Shown: piece after piece, positions 1-5,685 of the stretch
Layout of the letters: each line of letters starts with the position of its first letter
How positions within the stretch are numbered: position 1 is the first letter of the stretch
From: UBA1151 sp963579925
GTDB lineage: Bacteria; Chloroflexota; Dehalococcoidia; Lucifugimonadales; Lucifugimonadaceae
DNA: 5,685 nt
Reading direction: 5' to 3'
Assembly (NCBI GenBank): GCA_963579925.1
Contig: CAUZJA010000183.1
Location: 1-5,685 of the forward strand
Notes under the pieces: model-generated
What the model was told of the DNA's origin: nothing
The model's database searches: none
What the model saw: the letters and a program-made list of their open reading frames with translations, nothing else
Position numbers and translations under genes: made by a program

Positions 1-1627
1 CATGATCGATTCCCAGGGACTCTAGCGCCGGCAGCACCGCTGCCGTTCCGTAGACGTAGTTGACCCCCCATCGGCCAAACCAGCATCCGTCTTCTTCCTG
101 CTCTTCCCAGATGTATTTAATTGCATGCTCAACTTCCGGTGTATCCGTTGGGAAACGGAGCTTTGCAATCATTTCTACGATATGGGCAGTCACGTCAACG
201 CTGGGAGGATCAATCGTTTCCCCAAAGTCGAAGAACGGCATCTTGGTCACAAGGGTGTTTGTGTTGTCCTTGTCGTAGGCGCCCCAGCCACCGTTTTTGC
301 TCTGCATGGCCAGCAGCCAGTTCACGCCGCGCTTGATCGCATCATCTCTCCTGCCATCATCGGTGACGCCGGCAGCGCCAATAGCAAGGAGAACTTCTGC
401 GGCGTCATCAGTATCGGGATAAGTCTCATTGTTGAACTCAAACGCCCAGCCACCCGGCTCCACGTCCCCGGCCTTTACCTGCCAGTCCCCCGGCGATTTG
501 GCCTGTCGATCAAGCAGATAGTCAGCGGCTCGGACAATCGACGCATGATTTGGGTCGAGTCCGGAGTCGATCAGCGCGTTTATTGAGAGGCACGTATCCC
601 ACAGCGGTGACATAGATGCCTGCAATCGCCATGTGTCTTCTGATTCGATTCCATAGAGTTCGAATCCGCTCATGCCTTTTTTGATGACCTCATGTGAGTT
701 GGAATACCCCAACTCGTTTAGGGCCATGAGACTGTAGACCCACGGTGGCTGAATCCCACCCCAACTGCCGTCTTGCTCCTGGCGATTCACAATCCACTTC
801 TCTGCCATCCTCAACGCACGCCCACGGCCAGGGTTCCACGGCAGCAGGTTGGAGAGCCGGAGAATGCGGTCTCCTGTGTACATGAGGCGTTCTATGCCTA
901 ATCCAGAAGGCGTTGGCATTGAGTAGTCGGCGTTTTCCCTGCCATTCACATACAACTCATCAATAGTCGCCTCTTCGGCAACGGGATGTATTGGCCTAGC
1001 AGAGAGCAGCACAGACATTGGCACAATGGTTGTGCGCGACCACATCGCAAACTGGTAGATGTTGAACGGAATACGGTTGGGGAGAAGCATCAACTCAGGT
1101 GGCAAAAACGGCACGCCACCCCAGTCCCACTCACCGAGTAGCGAGAACCAGATCTTGGTGAAGACTCTGGTCTGCTCCACGCCGCCCTTGCTGAGAATGA
1201 AATCACGAGCCTCCTGCATGCGAGGATCGTCGGCTGGCAACCCGCTCATTTTCAGCGCCAGATAGCACTCACAGGACGTGCTGAGGTCGCTGGGGCCTCG
1301 GTAGTACTGATTCCATCCGCCGCCCGCCCTCTGCACGCTCAGGATGTGATTCTGAATCTTTTCCCAGCGGACATCGTCTCGTAGTCCAAGAAAGTGCGTC
1401 AGGAAGACGTACTCGGCCTCCATGGTTGGGTTGGATTCAAGCTCGCCCCACCAGTAGCCCTCCGTGGTCTGGTGCTCCAGCAAATATCCCTGAGTTCGCT
1501 CAATGACTTGATCCAGCGCGCCGTCGAAGTCCTCATGTGGCCGTGCGTTAGCCAGTTCAGATGCAGGAGGGTGATCAAGGCGGACTGGCGGGACGATGCC
1601 GCCCGGATAATTAAGAGCGGAGGTCAA
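1..1627 (-). CDS. shc: Squalene-hopene cyclase (3' end cut by the window edge)
   Basis: Class II triterpene cyclase that protonates squalene and folds it into hopene; a membrane-associated enzyme central to hopanoid synthesis. The frame is open for about 542 codons up to the left edge; the family is usually about 630-690 aa, so the C-terminal ~100 residues are missing. The protonation motif reads DTDDA (residues 405-409; usual DxDDT). Aligned from memory to the Alicyclobacillus enzyme, these are kept: E45 (E72), E93 (E120), W169 (W196), I261/Q262/P263 (292-294), W312 (W343), F365 (F396), Y420 (Y451), D447/H451 (D478/H482) and W489 (W520). QW-type repeats such as QDGSWGG and KNGGWGA are visible. 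The DxDD motif marks it as a hopene cyclase rather than an oxidosqualene cyclase. Start: TTG at 1627, the only start codon after the in-frame stop at 1640-1642, with AGAGG seven nt upstream; it overlaps the hpnA stop by 4 nt (TTGA). The protein has about 27 extra N-terminal residues versus Alicyclobacillus. Confidence 0.96.
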   Translation of the reverse strand, partial: MTSALNYPGGIVPPVRLDHPPASELANARPHEDFDGALDQVIERTQGYLLEHQTTEGYWWGELESNPTMEAEYVFLTHFLGLRDDVRWEKIQNHILSVQRAGGGWNQYYRGPSDLSTSCECYLALKMSGLPADDPRMQEARDFILSKGGVEQTRVFTKIWFSLLGEWDWGGVPFLPPELMLLPNRIPFNIYQFAMWSRTTIVPMSVLLSARPIHPVAEEATIDELYVNGRENADYSMPTPSGLGIERLMYTGDRILRLSNLLPWNPGRGRALRMAEKWIVNRQEQDGSWGGIQPPWVYSLMALNELGYSNSHEVIKKGMSGFELYGIESEDTWRLQASMSPLWDTCLSINALIDSGLDPNHASIVRAADYLLDRQAKSPGDWQVKAGDVEPGGWAFEFNNETYPDTDDAAEVLLAIGAAGVTDDGRRDDAIKRGVNWLLAMQSKNGGWGAYDKDNTNTLVTKMPFFDFGETIDPPSVDVTAHIVEMIAKLRFPTDTPEVEHAIKYIWEEQEEDGCWFGRWGVNYVYGTAAVLPALESLGIDH

Positions 1628-2655
1628 TTTGTTGCCTCTTCATGCGCAGAGCGAGAAGGCAGGCCGAGGTTTACGTAGCCATTGCCATCGAACCACTCGG
1701 CAGCTCTGCGGAAGGCGTTCAGCACGCCGCCCGGCTCGTAGCCCAACTCTCGTTGAGCCTTAGCGTGTGTGGCGTGCATCGGGTGCTTCACGGCTCGCAA
1801 AGCCTGAATGGGGAAAAATGGTTCGCGGCGGAGCAACATGCCTTGAAATAACTCTGCAAATGCGGCAACGGGCCATGCTGCGTGGTACGGGATACGCACT
1901 GGCGTCCGGCTCAGGCCAGTGGCGCGTTGCAATAACTCATACGCACCACGGAAGGTCGAGTTGTGGCCACCAAGAATGTATTTCTCGCCACCTGTGCCGC
2001 GTTCAAACGCCAGCAAATGGCCTCGGGCAGCATCACGCACGTCAACAAAGTTGATTTCACCGTTCAAATAGCCGGGGAAACGATGCGTCAGGAACTCAAG
2101 AACGATTCGCCCTGTGGGCGTCGGCCTGACGTCATGTTCGCCAATAGGTGTCGTCGGATTTACGACGACCACTTCCATATCAGGACTATTCGCAGCTGCA
2201 GCAGCCTGTTCGGACAGCAATTTTGAGCGATGGTAGTCATCTGGAAGATCAGCGGTGGTTGCGGTGGATTGCTCATCAACCGGAATGCCCCATCCCTTGG
2301 ATTTGAGCGTTCCAACTGAACTGGTGAACACGATCTTTGGCACACCAGCTGCTCTGGCTGCACTCAGGAGACTTTCCGTGCCACCCACGTTGACGCGATA
2401 TATATCCGTCTCACGATCAGTCCAGAACTTGTACAACGCTGCCACATGAAACACGCCGTCTACGCCCTTCACGGCTTCTTTCAGCGATGATTCCACTGTT
2501 AGATCACCGTTTACTGGCTCGTATCCGGCTGCCATATACGGTTTGGAATCGTGCTGCGCCCGGATCAGGACCCGAACGGCGTGCCCCTCAGACTTCAGAT
2601 GGTTGGCAACGGCCGAACCCAGGAAGCCAGTTGCCCCCGTGACCAGGAACTTCAT
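1624..2655 (-). CDS. hpnA: Hopanoid-associated extended SDR (sugar epimerase-like) HpnA
   Basis: Extended short-chain dehydrogenase/reductase, 343 aa, close to the usual HpnA length of about 330-345. The N-terminus starts directly on a Rossmann strand, with the NAD(P)-binding GATGFLG at residues 7-13. The active site shows TSS at 111-113 and YHRSK at 141-145 (Tyr141, Lys145). The stretch NPTTPIGEHDVRPTPTGR at 166-183 and the FVDVRDAARGH segment at 203-213 are typical of the hopanoid-associated family rather than of generic GalE-type epimerases. The exact reaction of HpnA is not firmly established; a role in modifying the polar side chain of bacteriohopanepolyols is commonly assumed. The ATG start overlaps the TGA of the upstream hpnG-like gene (ATGA), and its own TGA overlaps the TTG of shc, so translational coupling across all three genes is likely. 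The SD is weak (GGGA, 8 nt upstream). Confidence 0.93.
   Translation of the reverse strand: MKFLVTGATGFLGSAVANHLKSEGHAVRVLIRAQHDSKPYMAAGYEPVNGDLTVESSLKEAVKGVDGVFHVAALYKFWTDRETDIYRVNVGGTESLLSAARAAGVPKIVFTSSVGTLKSKGWGIPVDEQSTATTADLPDDYHRSKLLSEQAAAAANSPDMEVVVVNPTTPIGEHDVRPTPTGRIVLEFLTHRFPGYLNGEINFVDVRDAARGHLLAFERGTGGEKYILGGHNSTFRGAYELLQRATGLSRTPVRIPYHAAWPVAAFAELFQGMLLRREPFFPIQALRAVKHPMHATHAKAQRELGYEPGGVLNAFRRAAEWFDGNGYVNLGLPSRSAHEEATN
1635..1639 (-). promoter_or_regulatory. Ribosome binding site deciding the TTG start of shc
   Basis: AGAGG on the minus strand, seven nt before the TTG at 1627 and inside the last codons of hpnA. An in-frame TGA at 1640-1642 excludes any earlier start, so this site fixes TTG as the initiation codon. 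Confidence 0.75.
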
Positions 2656-3452
2656 GTCGGATTTCCCGGTGGCGCGGTCTGACTCTGGAAGTCACCGCTA
2701 AAAGCTGCAAGAAACTCCGCCAGGTGTGTGCCCGCTTTGGATGATGTGCGGCCAAGCCGGGTCAGTTCGGTGATGTTGCGAGGGCTCTTGAGTGCATAGG
2801 AGAGGGCCTTGCCAGTCCTGCCTCCGGAGGGCGTGAGTGGCATCTGAGAAACCAACTCGGGCAACGTCATATCTACCGAGTCCACGATCACCCTGATTCC
2901 CAGAAATGGAATCCTGGCGTCGGTAGCAACTTTCGCTACCCAGTAGCTTTCAAGATCGACCGAGTAGACGCCAAATTTCTCACCCAGCCACTCTTTCATT
3001 CCTGGGGATCTGGCGACAATTGGGACAGTGATGATCGGTCCATGTGCGAAATCAATGCCGTTGAGTTCAACCGCCATTCGAGCCACGCTTGCCCAGCCGG
3101 CGTCCGCTTCCAGTGACTCCAATTCAACGGGAAGTGACCATTCAAGCGGCGTCCCTTTGAGAAGCGACACGGTTGTTGAAATGACGATTGTTGAAGTAAC
3201 AATAGCTGGCTTGGTACCGCCGCCGAATCCCACCGAAACAATCAGCGTGGGCTTGTGTTGGCGAACCAGCCACTCCGTTGCGGCTTCTGATCGCTCTTTG
3301 CCCATGCCGGAGGCCATGATGATTGCGGACGCGCCAGATTCCAACTCGCCCTGATAGCTAAGTGTGCCGTCCGGCCCATCGAACGCATTGAAGTTTCCGG
3401 ACTTCAGAACCGGGCTGATCTCTTCTTTTACCGCCGCCACAATCGCTAACAA
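2652..3452 (-). CDS. hpnG: Nucleosidase/phosphorylase-fold protein, probable adenosylhopane nucleosidase HpnG
   Basis: A 266-aa protein of the PNP/UDP (nucleoside phosphorylase-MTAN) superfamily. HpnG enzymes release adenine from adenosylhopane to give ribosylhopane, the step after HpnH. Visible family marks: an N-terminal strand leading to Glu10-Glu11 (AAVKEE), SGMGKE at 48-53, a Gly-rich turn GFGGG at 75-79, DLES at 166-169 and IVD ending at Asp191. By memory alignment with E. coli MTA/SAH nucleosidase, Glu11, Glu168 and Asp191 match E12, E174 and D197, with the same 23-residue spacing between the last two. The usual DMES(A/T) is DLESY here. The C-terminal region from about 205 is a basic tail outside the core fold. 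The start is TTG at 3452; no ATG or GTG lies between it and the in-frame TAG upstream, and the SD (GGA, 9 nt) is weak. A later GTG would cut the first strand. The gene follows hpnH by 79 nt and overlaps hpnA by 4 nt. Fold is certain; the HpnG substrate rests largely on context. Confidence 0.85.
   Translation of the reverse strand: MLAIVAAVKEEISPVLKSGNFNAFDGPDGTLSYQGELESGASAIIMASGMGKERSEAATEWLVRQHKPTLIVSVGFGGGTKPAIVTSTIVISTTVSLLKGTPLEWSLPVELESLEADAGWASVARMAVELNGIDFAHGPIITVPIVARSPGMKEWLGEKFGVYSVDLESYWVAKVATDARIPFLGIRVIVDSVDMTLPELVSQMPLTPSGGRTGKALSYALKSPRNITELTRLGRTSSKAGTHLAEFLAAFSGDFQSQTAPPGNPT
2664..2667 (-). promoter_or_regulatory. Weak ribosome binding site of hpnA
   Basis: GGGA on the minus strand, eight nt before the hpnA ATG and within the end of the hpnG-like gene. 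The match is poor; the ATGA stop-start overlap suggests that reinitiation after the upstream gene matters more than this site. Confidence 0.35.
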
Positions 3453-3500
3453 ATCACAGAGTCCAGTCTTATACTGATGGAGCCAATTGCGGCCCTAGAC

Positions 3501-3520
3501 AGGCTAGAGGTTTCTAGTCT
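3501..3520 (-). other. Small inverted repeat in the hpnH-hpnG spacer
   Basis: CTAGA and TCTAG form a perfect 5-bp stem around a 4-nt loop (3504-3517). Two further pairs extend it beyond one mismatch (A:C in the minus-strand transcript). It lies 12-31 nt after the hpnH stop. There is no U-tract, so a true terminator is unlikely; an RNA-processing or 3'-end-stabilising hairpin, or chance, are the options. Confidence 0.3.
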
Positions 3521-3531
3521 CCGTAATGAAA

Positions 3532-4572
3532 TCAGGCGGCCGTAATCCCGCTCTTGGTGATGGCTCCTGATCTCACCAAAGCCAAGGCATCTTTTGGGCT
3601 GCTAAGTGCGCCAAATATTGTTGCCGACTCAAATCCACAATGGAGCATGCAGTTCGCGCACCGCGGGTCTTTCTCACCGTTCCCATAGTTCTCCCAGAGA
3701 CCTTCAGCCATGATTTCACCCAGATCCTGGGTGTGGCTGTCCGCCAGCGGGTAGCAAGGATTGCGCCAGCCCATCACTGTGTAAGTGGGGTTCGAGTATG
3801 CGGTGCAAGTATCGTACTCACGCTCGCCCTTCAGGAACTCAAGAAACAGCGGATTATTGTAGAACTTGATTCCAAGTTCAGGGTCCGGCGTCAGAATGTC
3901 TTTGAAGACCTTAATAGCGTCCATACGCTTCAAAAACAGCTCCTGGTTTGGCACCGACTCATAGTCGTATGCCGGGGAAATCATGTTGCCTTCAAAACCC
4001 ATTTCAGCGCATTGCTGCCAGAGTGAATGCAGATCGGCACGGTCACTGCCTTTAAACAGCGTTGTGTTGCCCGTCACACGATAGCCAGCTTCGATTGCTG
4101 TTTTGGCGTTGCGCATTGCCACTTTGTAGACGCCCTTACGTGACACCGCTGCATCATGGCGTTCGTCGGTCCCGTCCAGGTGGATCACCCATGCGAAATA
4201 CTTGGAAGGCTTGATGTCCTTCATAACCTTGGTCATCGTCAGGCCATTGGTGCACATGTAAACGTAGTATCCGCGGCCCGTGATCTCATTCACGATCTCA
4301 GCTATCTGAGGATGAATGGTTGGCTCGCCGCCAGCGATGGAGACGATGGGCGCGCCTGACTCTTCCACCGCGTGAATGGCGTCTTCAACGCTCATTCGTC
4401 GATTCAGTACTGACTCGTACTCCCGAATGCGGCCGCAGCCCTCACAGGCTAGGTTGCACGCCTCAAGCGGCTCCAGCATCGTGACCAGCGGGAAGAACTT
4501 GCGGCGCTTCAGTACACGGTTCTTGAATATGTACCAACCGACTCTTGCACCAAGGCTGATTGGGCGTCCCAT
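3532..4572 (-). CDS. hpnH: Adenosylhopane synthase, radical SAM protein HpnH
   Basis: Radical SAM enzyme of 346 aa, near the usual HpnH length. It couples the 5'-deoxyadenosyl radical from SAM to hopene, forming adenosylhopane, the first committed step to C35 extended hopanoids. The 4Fe-4S site is CxxxCxxC at Cys39, Cys43 and Cys46 within the HpnH-typical ACNLACEGCGRI. The SAM-binding GGEP is at 81-84, followed by MCTNG, whose Cys107 matches the hydrogen-donating Cys reported for Streptomyces HpnH (C106). HLDG at 131-134, NTTLF at 169-173 and MISPAYDY at 197-204 are further family marks. The C-terminal domain (DUF3463-type) carries Cys256, Cys273, Cys305, Cys308 and Cys312. The ATG start has a strong SD (CAGGAG, 7 nt spacing). 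It lies 99 nt after the polyprenyl synthase gene and 79 nt before the hpnG-like gene. No key residue is missing. Confidence 0.97.
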   Translation of the reverse strand: MGRPISLGARVGWYIFKNRVLKRRKFFPLVTMLEPLEACNLACEGCGRIREYESVLNRRMSVEDAIHAVEESGAPIVSIAGGEPTIHPQIAEIVNEITGRGYYVYMCTNGLTMTKVMKDIKPSKYFAWVIHLDGTDERHDAAVSRKGVYKVAMRNAKTAIEAGYRVTGNTTLFKGSDRADLHSLWQQCAEMGFEGNMISPAYDYESVPNQELFLKRMDAIKVFKDILTPDPELGIKFYNNPLFLEFLKGEREYDTCTAYSNPTYTVMGWRNPCYPLADSHTQDLGEIMAEGLWENYGNGEKDPRCANCMLHCGFESATIFGALSSPKDALALVRSGAITKSGITAA

Positions 4573-4579
4573 TGTGCGT

Positions 4580-4585
4580 CTCCTG
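4580..4585 (-). promoter_or_regulatory. Strong ribosome binding site of hpnH
   Basis: CAGGAG on the minus strand, seven nt before the hpnH ATG. It is the best Shine-Dalgarno match in the window, fitting a gene separated from its upstream neighbour by 99 nt and so not translationally coupled to it. Confidence 0.8.
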
Positions 4586-4652
4586 CGTTTGACAATGACT
4601 TGACCCGCACTGTCAGGTCGCTATTTGTTCTAGCGTACGGATTTTATTGAAG

Positions 4653-4669
4653 AAGCGGCTAACGCGCTT
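4653..4669 (-). other. Small inverted repeat just after the polyprenyl synthase stop
   Basis: AAGCG and CGCTT, 5-bp arms around a 7-nt loop, begin 3 nt past the stop codon. The sequence after it on the minus strand is not a T-run, so this is at most a weak or non-canonical terminator. The rest of the 99-nt spacer shows no convincing -35/-10 pair. Confidence 0.25.
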
Positions 4670-4671
4670 GA

Positions 4672-5685
4672 TCAACTTTCCCGGATCAGGAGAAACTCGC
4701 CCAGTTCACGAAGATCGTGTGCTGACTCGGTTGAAAGTGGCACTGACTCTATCACGAGAAGGGCTTTTTCCCAGTGCTCTCTGGCCAGCGATTCGCAGTA
4801 CGCTTTGGTGCCCACGTCATCCATGATTTCCAGGACTGTTTCAACGTGAGATGCAGTGACCGTCTCTTCTGAGTAGATGGTGTGGAGTTCTCTCGCTGAA
4901 GCTCCTGTAGCGTTGTCCAATGCGTGGACCGCCGGGAGTGCCTTCTTTTTGCGCAGAATGTCGGCGCCAACTGGCTTACCTGTGGCCACCCCTCCCCAGA
5001 TGCCGAGTAGGTCATCGATAATCTGGAATACGTAGCCGAACTCCCGACCCAGCGACCGCATGCTGCCGATCAGGTTGTCGGCCCGGCCAACGCCAGCACC
5101 AATGAGGGCACCAGAGTAAATTGAGCACTCAATCAACGCACCAGTTTTTCGCTGAATCATGTCCATGTATTCAGTCGTGGTGATGGTAGATCTCGATTCA
5201 TACGAGATATCCAGGTACTGACCTTCCATCATCTTGAGATATCGCTCGGCCAGCACACGGCCAACTGCAACGCTAGTCGCCGCATCCACGCCACGATCAG
5301 TCAGCTTGCCGCTTGAGAGGTCTGCGAGGGAAAAGATTGTATTGCCGGATACGATCCCTACTGGCTCACCCCAGATCGCCCATACGGTCTTTCGGTGCCG
5401 TCGCATCTCATCCTGATCTTGGATGTCATCGTGGATCAGTGAGAAGTTGTGGATGTACTCAAGTGCCACGGCGGCCGGAAGCGCATCTTTCGGGTTTCCT
5501 CCAACGGCTTCGCATGCAAGGAGACAAAGAGTAGGGCGGAGCGCTTTGCCTTCGGGCTTCGGATCGGGGTTGCCATCCGGGTCAACCCAGCCCAGGTAGT
5601 AGCGCAGCGTTGTGTACAGCGGAAGTTCGTGAGGCTGTAATTCTTCACGAAGCGCGGCCGCTATCAACGGCTGGTATCGCTCGAA
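4672..5685 (-). CDS. Trans-polyprenyl diphosphate synthase (FPP/GGPP type), 5' end cut by the window edge
   Basis: Isoprenyl diphosphate synthase that condenses IPP with allylic diphosphates; in this setting it most likely makes FPP as squalene precursor. The frame stays open to the right edge. A TTG at 5667 could be a start, but the codons before it read FERYQP and run straight into PLIAAALREE, a normal N-terminus for the family, so the true start probably lies outside. Counting from that TTG as residue 1: GKALRP at 40-45, first Asp-rich motif DDIQD at 80-84 followed by RR and a TVW, RKTG at 173-176, second motif FQIIDDLLG at 214-222, KPVGAD at 231-236 and a KKK run at 240-242. The second motif is DDxxG, lacking the usual last Asp. 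The fifth residue before the first motif is Phe75 and the motif has no two-residue insertion, a pattern seen in short-chain synthases of archaeal GGPP type. FPP versus GGPP as product therefore cannot be decided. The stop is 99 nt before hpnH. Confidence 0.93.
   Translation of the reverse strand, partial: FERYQPLIAAALREELQPHELPLYTTLRYYLGWVDPDGNPDPKPEGKALRPTLCLLACEAVGGNPKDALPAAVALEYIHNFSLIHDDIQDQDEMRRHRKTVWAIWGEPVGIVSGNTIFSLADLSSGKLTDRGVDAATSVAVGRVLAERYLKMMEGQYLDISYESRSTITTTEYMDMIQRKTGALIECSIYSGALIGAGVGRADNLIGSMRSLGREFGYVFQIIDDLLGIWGGVATGKPVGADILRKKKALPAVHALDNATGASARELHTIYSEETVTASHVETVLEIMDDVGTKAYCESLAREHWEKALLVIESVPLSTESAHDLRELGEFLLIRES

Noticed and set aside
125..586. A 153-codon plus-strand open frame
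   Set aside because: It lies wholly antisense to shc, whose frame carries clear family motifs; the translation has no recognisable fold or start signal.
1..1627. shc as a pseudogene, because no complete frame ends in the window
   Set aside because: The frame reads without a stop or shift from TTG to the left edge, and all aligned active-site residues appear in order; it is only truncated by the window.
1..1627. The cyclase as an oxidosqualene cyclase (sterol pathway)
   Set aside because: Oxidosqualene cyclases carry DCTAE at the acid site; this protein has the DxDD form and sits beside hpnH and hpnA.
3640..4026. A 128-codon plus-strand open frame opposite hpnH
   Set aside because: It is an antisense shadow of the HpnH C-terminal domain, with no SD or motif of its own.
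4573..4671. An internal promoter before hpnH
   Set aside because: The AT-rich stretch gives hexamers such as TAAAAT and TAGAAC, but no acceptable -35 lies at 16-18 nt from either.
5665..5667. TTG as the true start of the polyprenyl synthase
   Set aside because: The frame stays open to the edge, and the six codons before it (FERYQP) fit the family N-terminus, so the start is more likely outside the window.
1..5685. A previously undescribed system hidden in the window
   Set aside because: Every gene belongs to the known hopanoid pathway, and only 178 nt are non-coding; no extra gene, array or repeat system was found on either strand.

Overview
The window is a nearly gap-free block of five genes, all on the minus strand and transcribed from right to left. 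Together they form a hopanoid (bacterial pentacyclic triterpenoid) biosynthesis cluster. In order of transcription they are: a trans-polyprenyl diphosphate synthase (5' end cut by the right edge), the radical-SAM adenosylhopane synthase HpnH, a nucleosidase/phosphorylase-fold protein in the HpnG position, the hopanoid-associated extended SDR HpnA, and squalene-hopene cyclase (Shc/HpnF, 3' end cut by the left edge). The cyclase is open from position 1627 to the edge without a stop, about 542 codons.

Layout. 4672-5685: polyprenyl synthase. 4573-4671: 99-nt spacer with a small inverted repeat. 3532-4572: hpnH, with a strong Shine-Dalgarno. 3453-3531: 79-nt spacer with a second small hairpin. 2652-3452: hpnG-like gene with a TTG start. 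1624-2655: hpnA, overlapping the previous stop by 4 nt (ATGA). 1-1627: shc, overlapping the hpnA stop by 4 nt (TTGA), with a TTG start and a good SD. No gene is seen on the plus strand; the open frames there are antisense shadows. There are no RNA genes, mobile elements, CRISPR arrays or long repeats.

How the genes work together (family knowledge applied to this order). The polyprenyl synthase would supply an allylic diphosphate, presumably FPP. Squalene would then be made by enzymes not present here (HpnCDE or a squalene synthase), and Shc would cyclise it to hopene. HpnH adds the 5'-deoxyadenosyl group of SAM to hopene, giving adenosylhopane. The HpnG-type enzyme removes adenine to give the ribosylated hopane, the route to C35 bacteriohopanepolyols. 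HpnA is a conserved hopanoid-cluster SDR whose reaction is not firmly established. Substrate and products are membrane lipids, so the pathway acts at the cytoplasmic membrane.

Organism. This is a bacterium of moderate GC (roughly mid-50s % by eye), with compact operons, SD-led translation, TTG starts and TGA stops in all four visible gene ends. The DDLLG-type second motif of the polyprenyl synthase is a type I associate with actinobacterial and chloroflexotal enzymes. An uncultured Chloroflexota-like or similar soil or marine bacterium is plausible, but the phylum cannot be settled from this window.

Novelty. This is a recognisable, known pathway, not a new system. The items worth a second look are specific residue changes in Shc (DTDDA in place of DxDDT, Phe at a channel-constriction position, Val in the PPSxD motif), the altered purine-site motif of the HpnG-like protein, and the compact gene arrangement.
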